From assembly GCF_016908145.1 (NCBI RefSeq), contig NZ_JAFBDI010000006.1, positions 1 to 64,000 of the forward strand: a stretch of DNA of 64,000 bases, given 5' to 3'. Source of the DNA: Marinitoga litoralis. GTDB lineage: Bacteria > Thermotogota > Thermotogae > Petrotogales > Petrotogaceae. A program made the position numbers and the translations under genes. Position 1 is the stretch's first letter. Every line of letters starts with the position of its first letter. This document shows, piece by piece, positions 55,810-64,000 of this stretch. The notes under the pieces were generated by a model. That model had not been told where the DNA came from and ran no database searches. It saw only the letters and a program-made list of their open reading frames with translations.

Positions 55810-56813
55810 TCTATCGCTTCCTTAATATATATATTTGTATCAGGTCCAGTTTTTATAATATTTCCATTAACAAAAACATCTGGGAAAAATTCTATATCAT
55901 TTCTTCTAATTACAGTTCCAATATTACCATCACTTAATTTTACAGTTGTTCCTGTAGGATAATACCCTGTTATTTCATATAACATTCCTACATAATATGG
56001 ATCAAAAATAAATCCGCATCTTTTTAGTATCCATGACAACGCTTGATAAGGAGTATAGCCTAATTCAATTAATGAAGTATAAGCATCTGCAACTTGTGTT
56101 ATTCTAACTAAGGGAGATATTTTTTCACCTTTTAAATGGAATTTACCCTTTCCATCATATCTTTCGTGATGATATAGAATGCTATCCAAAATTTCGTGGT
56201 TTAGTGTTGATTTTAACTTTTGCAGTTTTTTATAAGCTACGACATTATGTATTAAAGCAATTTTATCATCACTATCAAAATCGTTTATTATTCTATCATT
56301 TATCATAGCATATCCTATATCATGTATCAATGCAAATTTAACTGTTTGTATATACATTATATATGGGGTATCAATTTTTTTAGCTATGATTGAAACAAGA
56401 ATAGCAGTATTTAATGAATGATATAATAAACTATCATTTCCAAATGAATTCATAAAATTTAATATAAAATATTTAGAAATATTTAAATTTTTGTATATTT
56501 CTTCAGAAATATTATTTAAATTAATGAAAAATTCTTCTTTTGAAAAATGAGAAAAGAGGCCTTCTAAACTTTCTTTCCATTTAAAATAAAGTTTTTCATC
56601 AATAATAAGATCAAAATCTTGGAAATTTTTTTTAAGAAAACTAGAAGTTTCGCTAATGGAAACTTCTAGTTCTACAATATTAGACTTTTTGAGAAGCTCT
56701 ATAGATTCCTCATCAAGAACTTCCCCTTTTTTAAAGTTTAACCTATTTTTTAAATTATATATATCTTCCTGAATAATCATTCCAGGTTTTAGATTAGTAA
56801 CTTTAACTTTCAA
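55806..56813 (-). CDS. HD-GYP domain protein 3, degenerate
   Basis: This 335-aa paralog keeps His132, His164-Asp165, His189, His215-His216 and Asp220, but the HDxGK lysine is Tyr168 (HDIGYAM) and the GYP stretch is lost (DGKGKFHLKG). It may bind c-di-GMP or have changed activity. I place the start at TTG 56813: it sits behind GGGGATGG and gives MKVKVTNLKPGM, aligning with the other two paralogs. ATG 56822 would overlap the ribosome site; the frame also stays open upstream into the M16 gene. Confidence 0.8.
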   Translation of the reverse strand: MKVKVTNLKPGMIIQEDIYNLKNRLNFKKGEVLDEESIELLKKSNIVELEVSISETSSFLKKNFQDFDLIIDEKLYFKWKESLEGLFSHFSKEEFFINLNNISEEIYKNLNISKYFILNFMNSFGNDSLLYHSLNTAILVSIIAKKIDTPYIMYIQTVKFALIHDIGYAMINDRIINDFDSDDKIALIHNVVAYKKLQKLKSTLNHEILDSILYHHERYDGKGKFHLKGEKISPLVRITQVADAYTSLIELGYTPYQALSWILKRCGFIFDPYYVGMLYEITGYYPTGTTVKLSDGNIGTVIRRNDIEFFPDVFVNGNIIKTGPDTNIYIKEAIE

Positions 56814-56829
56814 AAAAACCATCCCCGTT

Positions 56830-58050
56830 TTATTTTGGTTTAACAATAGATATATATGGCTCAGAAGTAAATATTTTCTTAGAAGTTTCAATAATTTTTT
56901 CATTACTTTGAGCATTAATTGTTTTTACCATTTCATCAATATTAATCAATTTATCAAATGCCAAATAATAATCCAATGCTAAGAATCCAAAATTTAACCC
57001 ATTTTCTGTTTCAAGCATATATCTTCCAGATAATCTTTTTCTTCCATAATCTATCCATTGATCAATATTATCAATGGCAAAAATATTTTGAATCAAATTG
57101 GATAAGGAATAAGTTAGTTTATCAAAATTTTCAGGTACAGTAGCAGCAAAAATTGTAAATGTTCCGTTTTCATTATATGCTGAGTAATCAGCAGAAATCT
57201 CATAAGCTAAGCCAAGTTCTTCTCTAATTTTAGTAAATAATAATGAACTCATTCCGCTTCCTAAAAATGTTTTTAAAATAGCAGCAGGATAAAAATCATC
57301 CGACATTTTAGATGGTGCTTTAAAAGAGTATACTACATATACTTGAGATAATTCTTCTTTTTCTTTTTCGACTTTTTCTATTTTTTTATTGAATTCAGGA
57401 CTTTTAAAATCGCATTTTTTTCCTAATCTTTGAGGTATTAGATTCTCTATATTTTCCAATAAACCTTCTAATTCTTTTTCAGGACCAACTAATGTTAGAA
57501 CAATGTTATTTGTATTATATTTTTCTTCATAATATTTTTTTATATCCAAATTAGATATCTTTGAAACACTTTCTTTGGTACCCAAAACTGGATAAGAAAA
57601 TTCATTTAAAAACATAACTTTATTTAATTGTTCAAATGCATTGTCTATAGGTTCATCTTCATACATAGCAATTTCATCTAATACAATTTTCTTTTCTTTT
57701 TCTATTTCTTTTTCATCAAATTTAGCATTAAATAAAATATCAAGAATGATTTCTAAAGCCACTTTTGAAGCGGTTAATGGAACTTTAGCATAATATGCAG
57801 TAATATTTTTTCCAGTAAATGCATTTAACGACCCACCAAATTCTTCGATGGGTCTTTTTATTTCTTCCATGTCTCTATTCAATGTTCCTCTAAATACTGA
57901 ATGTTCAATTAAATGTGAAATCCCCATTATTTCTTTAGGTTCATGAGCTGAGCCTGCTCTAACTGCAGCGATAATGGAGACACTTCTTACATTATTTCTT
58001 GGAATAATTAGTATATCAATTCCATTATTTAGTGTCTTCTTTTTTATCAT
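56830..58050 (-). CDS. M16 family (insulinase-like) zinc peptidase
   Basis: This 406-aa peptidase has the inverted zinc motif HLIEH (His-x-x-Glu-His, in [15 protein letters not shown]) and the distal Glu in [15 protein letters not shown], as in processing-peptidase-like bacterial proteins. It starts inside the end of pnp, with CGGAGG in front, a pairing seen in many bacteria. It is likely cytoplasmic (no signal). Confidence 0.94.
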   Translation of the reverse strand: MIKKKTLNNGIDILIIPRNNVRSVSIIAAVRAGSAHEPKEIMGISHLIEHSVFRGTLNRDMEEIKRPIEEFGGSLNAFTGKNITAYYAKVPLTASKVALEIILDILFNAKFDEKEIEKEKKIVLDEIAMYEDEPIDNAFEQLNKVMFLNEFSYPVLGTKESVSKISNLDIKKYYEEKYNTNNIVLTLVGPEKELEGLLENIENLIPQRLGKKCDFKSPEFNKKIEKVEKEKEELSQVYVVYSFKAPSKMSDDFYPAAILKTFLGSGMSSLLFTKIREELGLAYEISADYSAYNENGTFTIFAATVPENFDKLTYSLSNLIQNIFAIDNIDQWIDYGRKRLSGRYMLETENGLNFGFLALDYYLAFDKLINIDEMVKTINAQSNEKIIETSKKIFTSEPYISIVKPK

Positions 58051-60199
58051 CTTTTTCCTCCGTTTTTGTATTTCGTGAGTTTCTTCTAGGCTTTTTATTT
58101 TCTGTTTTTACTCCGAATTTTTTTAATTGAATTTTACCATTATCATCTATACTTAATATTTCCACTTTTATTATATCGCCTAAATTAATATTTTTTAAAA
58201 TATCTTTTGCATCACTTCCTAAGTTTGACATATGAAGCAGTCCAACTTTTCCTGGAGCTATTTCAACAAAAATACCATAGTTTTCAATTCTAGATACTTT
58301 TCCATCAAATACTTCCCCTTGTTTAATTTCTTTAATTAAACTTTGTATGTATGCAATAGCATTATCAATATCTTCTATGTTATAACCACTAACTTTTGTT
58401 AATCCTGTTTCATCATCAATTGAAACTTGAACATTAAAATCTTTATGAATTCCTTTTATAATTCTTCCGCCAGGACCAATAACTTCAGCGATTTTTTCAA
58501 TAGGTACAACTGTTGTTTTTATTAAAGGTGCATATGGAGATAATTCTTTTTTAGGTTCTGGAATAGTATTATACATAATATCTAAAATGTGTAATCTAGC
58601 TATTCTAGCTCTTTCTAAAGCTTCTTTTAATACCTCTTCATTAACTCCAGCAACTTTTACATCCATTTGGAATGCAGTAATACCATCTCTTGTTCCGGTA
58701 ACTTTAAAGTCCATATCACCTAAATGATCTTCCATTCCTAATATATCTGTTAAAACAACAAATTTATCTTCTTCAAAAATTAAACCCATAGCTACTCCAG
58801 CAACATGTTTTTTCATAGGCACTCCAGCATCCATTAAAGCTAAAGAACCTGAACAAACAGTTGCCATTGAAGATGAACCATTTGATTCTAATACTTCAGA
58901 AACAACACGAATAATATATGGGAATTCCTCTTCAGATGGAATTAAGTTCTTTAATGCCCTTTCAGCCAAATGACCGTGCCCGATTTCTCTTCTACTTAAT
59001 CTTAACCCTTTAACTTCTCCAGTTGAAAATGGTGGGAAGTTATAATGTAACATAAATCTTCTTTCGCCTTCTTCGAATACAGTATCGATTATTTGTACGT
59101 CCATAGGTTCGCCTAAAGTAACAATACCTAAACTTTGTGTTTCTCCTCTAGTGAATAAAGCAGAACCATGTGTTTTTTCAAATAATCCAGTTTCACATGT
59201 TATAGGCCTAATTTCATCGATTTTTCTTCCATCTGCTCTAGTGTTTTCTTCTATAATCATTTTTCTCATTAATTTTTTTATTCTTTCATCAAAAGTTTCT
59301 AAAATGAAATTTTTATACTTATCAAAAGTTTCATTATCCCATTTTTCAACAAAATCTGTTTGGAATTTTTCTAATAGTTCTTTTCTATAGGAATCAATAG
59401 CATCGTCTCTATCTTTTTTACCTTTAACTAAAATTCTTCTTTTTAATTCATTATCATCAATTAATGAAGCAAAATCCTCTAAAAATTCTTCAGGATATTC
59501 TGGAGGAGTTACTTCCCATTTTTCAATATTAAAGTCTGCAACAACGCTTTCTTGGAATTCAATTACTTTTTTGATTGCGTCATGAGCAAATAATAACGCT
59601 TTAACCATTTCATCTTCAGATACTTCTAAAGATTCACCTTCTACCATTGTTATTGCTTCTTTAGTACCAGCAACAACAATATCCATTTTACTATTTTTTA
59701 ATTCCTCTTGTGTAGGGAATACAATAAACTCTCCGTTTACATATCCCAACCTTACTCCAGCTACCATACCATCAAATGGTATAGGAGATAAGTTGAGAGC
59801 AAAAGAAGCTCCAGTTATTCCCCAAGTTTCAATACTGTCATCATTATCCATAGATAACGCTGTTACAATAACTTGTATATCATTATGAAAATCTTTAGGG
59901 AATAATGGTCTTATAGGTCTATCAATTAATCTGGAAGAAAGAATAGCTTCGCTACTTGGCCTTCCTTCTCTTTTTAAAAATCCGCCAGGGATTTTTCCAA
60001 CTGCATAAAATTTTTCTTGGAATTCAACAGTCAAAGGTAAAAAATCAACACCTTCTTTCGCCTCTTTAGAAGCTGTTGCAGTTACTAAAATAGCAGATTT
60101 ACCATATTTTAATAGCACAGAACCATGTGCTTGTTTTGCCATTTTGCCATGTTCAATGACTAGTTTTCTACCAAAAATTTCTGTTTCCCATACCTTCAT
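58025..60199 (-). CDS. pnp: Polynucleotide phosphorylase
   Basis: This 724-aa 3'-to-5' exoribonuclease has two RNase PH domains (about 5-230 and 310-540), the catalytic segment [19 protein letters not shown], a KH domain ([10 protein letters not shown]) and an S1 domain ([20 protein letters not shown]), ending in a Lys/Glu tail. It degrades mRNA phosphorolytically. It heads a minus-strand operon that continues into the M16 peptidase and three HD-GYP genes. Confidence 0.98.
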   Translation of the reverse strand: MKVWETEIFGRKLVIEHGKMAKQAHGSVLLKYGKSAILVTATASKEAKEGVDFLPLTVEFQEKFYAVGKIPGGFLKREGRPSSEAILSSRLIDRPIRPLFPKDFHNDIQVIVTALSMDNDDSIETWGITGASFALNLSPIPFDGMVAGVRLGYVNGEFIVFPTQEELKNSKMDIVVAGTKEAITMVEGESLEVSEDEMVKALLFAHDAIKKVIEFQESVVADFNIEKWEVTPPEYPEEFLEDFASLIDDNELKRRILVKGKKDRDDAIDSYRKELLEKFQTDFVEKWDNETFDKYKNFILETFDERIKKLMRKMIIEENTRADGRKIDEIRPITCETGLFEKTHGSALFTRGETQSLGIVTLGEPMDVQIIDTVFEEGERRFMLHYNFPPFSTGEVKGLRLSRREIGHGHLAERALKNLIPSEEEFPYIIRVVSEVLESNGSSSMATVCSGSLALMDAGVPMKKHVAGVAMGLIFEEDKFVVLTDILGMEDHLGDMDFKVTGTRDGITAFQMDVKVAGVNEEVLKEALERARIARLHILDIMYNTIPEPKKELSPYAPLIKTTVVPIEKIAEVIGPGGRIIKGIHKDFNVQVSIDDETGLTKVSGYNIEDIDNAIAYIQSLIKEIKQGEVFDGKVSRIENYGIFVEIAPGKVGLLHMSNLGSDAKDILKNINLGDIIKVEILSIDDNGKIQLKKFGVKTENKKPRRNSRNTKTEEKDDKKEDTK

Positions 60200-60222
60200 T
60201 TATATCACCCCTTTTAAATATT

Positions 60223-60231
60223 ATTATAACA
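60223..60231 (-). promoter_or_regulatory. Extended -10 promoter of pnp
   Basis: Minus strand TGT-TATAAT (hexamer 60223-60228), about 24 bases before the start codon. No -35 is evident. Confidence 0.5.
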
Positions 60232-60266
60232 TAAAATCTTCTAAAATCACAAAAAAATAATAAAAA

Positions 60267-60287
60267 ATCCCTAGCAAAGCTAGGGAT
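60267..60287 (-). terminator. Terminator of the chemoreceptor gene
   Basis: Nine-bp stem ATCCCTAGC / GCTAGGGAT (60267-60275 with 60279-60287), followed on the minus strand by a T-run. Confidence 0.88.
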
Positions 60288-60290
60288 AAA

Positions 60291-62477
60291 TTAAACTTTA
60301 AATTCATTAAGTTTGTTATTTAACATATCAACGAGTTTTTCTAATTCTTTAGCTTTTTCATTTACTTCCTTTATTTCGCTATTTTCTTCTTCTATTTCTT
60401 TAGAAATTTCAGATATTTCATTTGAAATTTCCAATATCATTTGAGCAGTTTTTTCGCTTGCTGCCGCCATCTCTTCTGTCGATGCACTTTGTTCTTCTGC
60501 ACTAGCAGTTAATCCTTCTATTCTTTGGTTTATATTTTCCACTCTATCTAAAATATTTTGGAATTTTTCATTTATGTCTTTAGCACTAATATCTACATCT
60601 TTTATTACCTCAGCAGTTTCTTCTGTTGCTTTGCTAGCTTCTTTTGCGCCTTCTTTTATTTCGCTTAGTATTTGTGCAATTTCTTCTGTTGCTTTTTTAC
60701 TTTCTTCTGCAAGTTTTCTTATTTCATCTGCAACTACAGCAAATCCTCTTCCTGCTTCTCCAGCTCTTGCAGCTTCTATTGCTGCATTTAAAGCTAATAA
60801 ATTTGTTTGTTCTGTTATATTAGTTATTGTTTCTACTATTTCTCCAATATTATTTGCTTTTTCTGTTAACTTTTCTACTGTAATTTCTGTTGCTTTTGAT
60901 TTTTCTACGGCAATTTCTATTATTTTTGTTATTTCGCTAATTGATTTTTTCCCTTCTTCTGTTATAATTGTTGTTTCATTAACTTCATGTGCAATTTCTA
61001 CAGCATTTCCTGAAACATTTTGTGCGGCTATAGATACTTCATTTACACCAGACGTTAATTCTTCTGTTGTAGCCGCAGCATTTTCTGCATTCTCTTCTAT
61101 TCTTTTAGCTTTTTCAATTACATCATTATTAGAAATTTCAGTTTTTTCAGATATTTCTAATAATATTTCAGAAGATTCATCAATTTTTTTACCTGCATCC
61201 AATAACCATTTTATTGTTTCATTTAATTTATTTGACATGTTTTTTAAAGAATTTGCTATCATTGCTGTTTCGTCTTTACCTTTTGCATCAAATTTTACTG
61301 TAAAATCACCTGTTCCAAATTGGTCAACCTTTTTACTTAATTCAATTAATGGTTTTGATATTCTATTTGCAAATATTAACGAAATTATCATAGATAGTAT
61401 TAATATGATTAAAGAAGTAATTATCAATATATTTTTAATATTAATTGCTGCTTGAAATGCTTCATTTGTTGATACTTCTGATATTATTGCCCAATTTATT
61501 TCTTTGTAATTAAATGGAGAATAAGCTACTAATACTTCTTCATTATCAAAATTCTTTGATATTTCCCAGCCTCTCTCTCCATTTAACGCTTTTTCAACAT
61601 AATCGGTTTCGACTTTTTGTTTTAATATTGTATCTTTGCCATTAATATTACACCTCATTATTTTATCTTTTCCAACTAAATAAGTTATGCCTGTTTTTCC
61701 CATACCACTGTTATCTTGTAAAATGTCATTTATTTTATTTATAGAAATTCTAAAAACAAGATACCCATATAATCCAAAATCTTCATCTTCAACTTTTACA
61801 CCAGCAAATAATGCAGGAACACCATAATAATTTGCTAAATTAGAAAAGTGAATATCATTATCATCTTTTTCTTTTAATTTAAAATATAGATCAGATAATA
61901 TGGTATTGGAATTATTCAAATCAGAAGCAAAATCTTCATATTTTTTTACCGAATAAACAACTATACCGTCGTGAGAAATCAAAAGCATATCCTCATAACC
62001 TTGTATTTCAATAAAATTTTTAAAGTCTATTTGTAAATCAGAATGTAAAACGCTATAATCATAGAACATGCTTAAAATATCATTATCAAAATTTTCTTTA
62101 TTAAAATTATCATCATAATAATAATCTAATAATTCTGATTTATTATCGTATGGATTAAATGTAATATATATATCTCTTAAAGTTTTTAATATATCTTCCA
62201 AATTCATACTTGTTTTAAAATCTTCTATTAAGCTAGAAGAAGTGAAAAATGCATCTTTTATTTTTTCGAAGTCTTTTACGTAGTTTAGGTTTGCAACAGT
62301 ATCTGATAATATATTTTCTATGAATTTAGATTTTATATCTCTAGCTAAAATTAGTTTTTCGGTAAAACTATTTTTTAAAGAATTTTGAGAATTTGTTGTG
62401 CTAATAATGTAAAAAGTAGATAAAACGATTAAAATAGTAATTAAAAAAAGGCTTAATATTTTACTTTTCAGTTTCAC
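60291..62477 (-). CDS. Methyl-accepting chemotaxis protein
   Basis: This 728-aa receptor has an N-terminal helix (about 7-27), a large periplasmic dCache-like sensing domain (about 30-340), a second helix (about 348-370), a HAMP domain and a long coiled-coil signalling domain with the hairpin tip [20 protein letters not shown]. It signals to CheA/CheW, which are not in the window. The ligand cannot be told from the sensor domain. Single-gene unit. Confidence 0.96.
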   Translation of the reverse strand: MKLKSKILSLFLITILIVLSTFYIISTTNSQNSLKNSFTEKLILARDIKSKFIENILSDTVANLNYVKDFEKIKDAFFTSSSLIEDFKTSMNLEDILKTLRDIYITFNPYDNKSELLDYYYDDNFNKENFDNDILSMFYDYSVLHSDLQIDFKNFIEIQGYEDMLLISHDGIVVYSVKKYEDFASDLNNSNTILSDLYFKLKEKDDNDIHFSNLANYYGVPALFAGVKVEDEDFGLYGYLVFRISINKINDILQDNSGMGKTGITYLVGKDKIMRCNINGKDTILKQKVETDYVEKALNGERGWEISKNFDNEEVLVAYSPFNYKEINWAIISEVSTNEAFQAAINIKNILIITSLIILILSMIISLIFANRISKPLIELSKKVDQFGTGDFTVKFDAKGKDETAMIANSLKNMSNKLNETIKWLLDAGKKIDESSEILLEISEKTEISNNDVIEKAKRIEENAENAAATTEELTSGVNEVSIAAQNVSGNAVEIAHEVNETTIITEEGKKSISEITKIIEIAVEKSKATEITVEKLTEKANNIGEIVETITNITEQTNLLALNAAIEAARAGEAGRGFAVVADEIRKLAEESKKATEEIAQILSEIKEGAKEASKATEETAEVIKDVDISAKDINEKFQNILDRVENINQRIEGLTASAEEQSASTEEMAAASEKTAQMILEISNEISEISKEIEEENSEIKEVNEKAKELEKLVDMLNNKLNEFKV

Positions 62478-62596
62478 AAAAACTCCCCCTTAGTTTTATT
62501 TTTTATATATAAATTATTATATCATATGATTAATAAATTTCAAATTTAATAAAGGAAATTTTGAGACTAAATATTGTATATAATATAATAAAATTA

Positions 62597-62605
62597 TGTT
62601 ATAAT
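62597..62605 (+). promoter_or_regulatory. Extended -10 promoter of the K+ channel gene
   Basis: TGT-TATAAT with the hexamer at 62600-62605, 36 bases before the start codon. A TTGTAT lies 20 bases upstream of the hexamer, a poor -35 spacing. Confidence 0.5.
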
Positions 62606-62640
62606 TTTATTAAAGTAAAGTTTGATGAAGAAGGTGAAAT

Positions 62641-63777
62641 ATGAAAATAAGGAAGATATTTAAGGATCCTGCAAATAGAATATTACTATATATATTCTTA
62701 TTTACATTATTAATAGGAATACTATTATTCATTGCTGAATATGGTAATAACCAAAAAATAAATAATATTTTTGATGCATTTTGGTGGTTAATTGTAACCA
62801 TAGCTACTGTAGGTTATGGAGATATAGTACCAGAAACTTATGCGGGAAAGTTTATAGGGATAATAATTATTATATCAGGAGTAACATTATTCTCTCTTAT
62901 TTCAGGTAGTATAGCTTCATTATTAGTAGAGTGGAGAATAAGAGAAAGGAAGGGGCTAGGAAAAGTGAATTATAAAAATCACATTTTAATATTAGGATGG
63001 AATAATCATTTAGAAAAAACGTTAGAAGCAATGAAGAATTTTATTAATTTAAATGAATATAACATTGTTTTAGTTAATCAAGCCGAAGAGGAAGATTATG
63101 AAAATTTTCGAACAAAATTTCCTGATCTAGAAATCAAGTTTATTCATGGAGATTTCACTAAAGAAAATGTATTAAAAAGGGCAAATGTTGCTTTTGCTAA
63201 ATATATAATAATATTGTCAGATACATATGGTGGCAGAAGTTTAGAAGAGTGTGATGAGAGAACTTTAATAAGTATTCTATTAATTAGAACTATTAATAGT
63301 GATGCAAAAATTTTTGCCGAAGTAGTAAAAGAAGAAAAAGTTAAATATGTTTTAAGAGCCGGAGCAGATGATGTTATTTTGGGAAATGAATTTAATTCAA
63401 TTTTATTATCTTCATTACTTTTATCTCCAGCTTATCATATGTTATTAAGAGAATTGTCTTCACTAGAAAATATGAGAGTTAATTTAATACAAACACCAAA
63501 AAATTTTATAGGAAAAACTTTTAAAGAACTATTTGATCACTTGAAAAATCAAGAGAAAGTAATTGCTTTAGGTGTTGTTAGTATGAGAAAAGAATTTACA
63601 ATTAATGATTTTCTATCTTCTGATAATTCTATTGATAATTTTATTAGGCAAAAATTCGAAGAAGCAGAAGAAGATTTCTTCGATGAAGAAAAAAAGGAAG
63701 AATATGATTTAAAATTGAATCCTGATGATGAATATATAATAACAGAAAATGATTTTTATGTGTTTGTTTTAAAGTAG
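62641..63777 (+). CDS. Two-helix potassium channel with RCK (TrkA-N) domain
   Basis: This 378-aa protein has helices at about 13-32 and 72-97 around a pore loop with the K+ selectivity filter TVGYGD (56-61), then an RCK Rossmann domain (about 110-250, starting NHILILGWNNH) and a C-terminal RCK-C-like part. The layout is that of MthK-type channels gated by cytoplasmic ligands. Ribosome site AAGGTGA. The next gene, a cyclic-nucleotide-binding-domain protein, begins 9 bases later. Confidence 0.95.
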   Translation: MKIRKIFKDPANRILLYIFLFTLLIGILLFIAEYGNNQKINNIFDAFWWLIVTIATVGYGDIVPETYAGKFIGIIIIISGVTLFSLISGSIASLLVEWRIRERKGLGKVNYKNHILILGWNNHLEKTLEAMKNFINLNEYNIVLVNQAEEEDYENFRTKFPDLEIKFIHGDFTKENVLKRANVAFAKYIIILSDTYGGRSLEECDERTLISILLIRTINSDAKIFAEVVKEEKVKYVLRAGADDVILGNEFNSILLSSLLLSPAYHMLLRELSSLENMRVNLIQTPKNFIGKTFKELFDHLKNQEKVIALGVVSMRKEFTINDFLSSDNSIDNFIRQKFEEAEEDFFDEEKKEEYDLKLNPDDEYIITENDFYVFVLK

Positions 63778-63785
63778 GTGATATT

Positions 63786-64000
63786 ATGGATGAATTTTTA
63801 AAAAATATATCTTTATTTAAAGAGCTAAATGAAGAACAGTTATCAGAAATAATTAAAATACTAAAACCTGTAAAATTTTCTGCAGGAGATATAATCGTAA
63901 TAGAAGGGGAAAAAGGTGAATCTATGTATATTTTTAAAAAAGGCAAAGTTCAAATTACGCATCAACTAACATTAAAGGTAGGGAATCATCATTGGGAAAA
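63786..64000 (+). CDS. Cyclic-nucleotide-binding-domain protein (5' part, cut by window end)
   Basis: An open frame from ATG 63786 runs to the window end (71 complete codons). It reads MDEFLKNISLFKELNEEQLS, then FSAGDIIVIEGEKGESMYIF, the standard opening of a cNMP-binding (Crp-like) domain. Whether a DNA-binding or other output follows is unknown. It starts 9 bases after the K+ channel gene, so the two are probably one transcript. The start follows AGGTGAT. Confidence 0.8.
   Translation, partial: MDEFLKNISLFKELNEEQLSEIIKILKPVKFSAGDIIVIEGEKGESMYIFKKGKVQITHQLTLKVGNHHWE

Noticed and set aside
56814-56915. Upstream extension of HD-GYP protein 3 into the M16 gene
   Set aside because: The extension has no match in the two paralogs and lies in the M16 coding region; the TTG start aligns with the paralogs and has a ribosome site.
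60574-61455. A 293-codon + strand open frame opposite the chemoreceptor
   Set aside because: It is a shadow of the heptad-repeat signalling domain; its Ser/Ile/Phe-rich product and missing ribosome site argue against a gene.

Overview
The window is AT-rich, tightly packed bacterial chromosome carrying 52 genes on both strands, the last one cut by the window end. It looks like a fermentative member of the Thermotogota, most likely Petrotogales (Marinitoga/Oceanotoga type). This is inferred from the very low GC content, a TM1266-like small protein next to a radical SAM gene, a large lipoprotein paired with a predicted outer-membrane barrel, CheA-like and c-di-GMP signalling genes, acetate kinase and glutamate dehydrogenase. 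No rRNA, tRNA, CRISPR array, insertion sequence or prophage was seen.

102-7200 (+) is the most distinctive block: an RpiB-family isomerase, a LacI regulator, an L-fucose-isomerase-like enzyme, a GH31 enzyme, an aldo/keto reductase and a GPH-type sugar symporter. The GH31 enzyme carries every residue I know to define sulfoquinovosidase (YihQ), namely the sulfonate-binding Gln, Gln, Arg, Trp, Tyr set plus both catalytic aspartates. The block is therefore best read as a sulfoquinovose (plant and algal sulfolipid sugar) utilisation operon with an unusual set of isomerases. No carbon-carbon-cleaving enzyme is visible, so part of the pathway must lie upstream of the window or elsewhere.

7252-14936 (-) holds htrA, whose promoter has an 11-bp tandem repeat, and a tightly overlapping operon prmA / DUF501 / diguanylate cyclase / uvrC / fused ABC permease-ATPase, then a flavin-binding PNPOx-like protein and an unknown small protein. 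15073-24828 holds a biotin-dependent carboxyltransferase, an exported metalloprotease-propeller protein facing a radical SAM gene across a palindromic divergent promoter, an M32 carboxypeptidase, a second LacI regulator and a glmM-type mutase. 24886-27719 (-) is a two-gene signalling unit: a 7TM receptor kinase with its own Hpt domain and CheA-like ATPase, and a lone receiver. 27939-32701 (+) is the large lipoprotein plus the barrel protein.

32718-45814 covers a NUDIX hydrolase, glutamate dehydrogenase, ackA, a MacB-type ABC exporter pair, gatBA without gatC, an HD hydrolase, a rhomboid protease and a ROK glucokinase. 45891-53678 (+) is a run of ispD, nfo, hflK, hflC, a lipoprotein, a TrmN6-like methyltransferase, tmk, a Cys-containing small protein and a probable sliding-clamp-fold protein. 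53662-60199 (-) is pnp, an M16 peptidase and three tandem HD-GYP proteins. The window ends with a chemoreceptor (-), a K+ channel with an RCK domain and the start of a cyclic-nucleotide-binding-domain protein (+).

Many promoters share an extended -10 element (TG-N-TATAAT) with no clear -35. Convergent gene ends are usually separated by short strong hairpin terminators.
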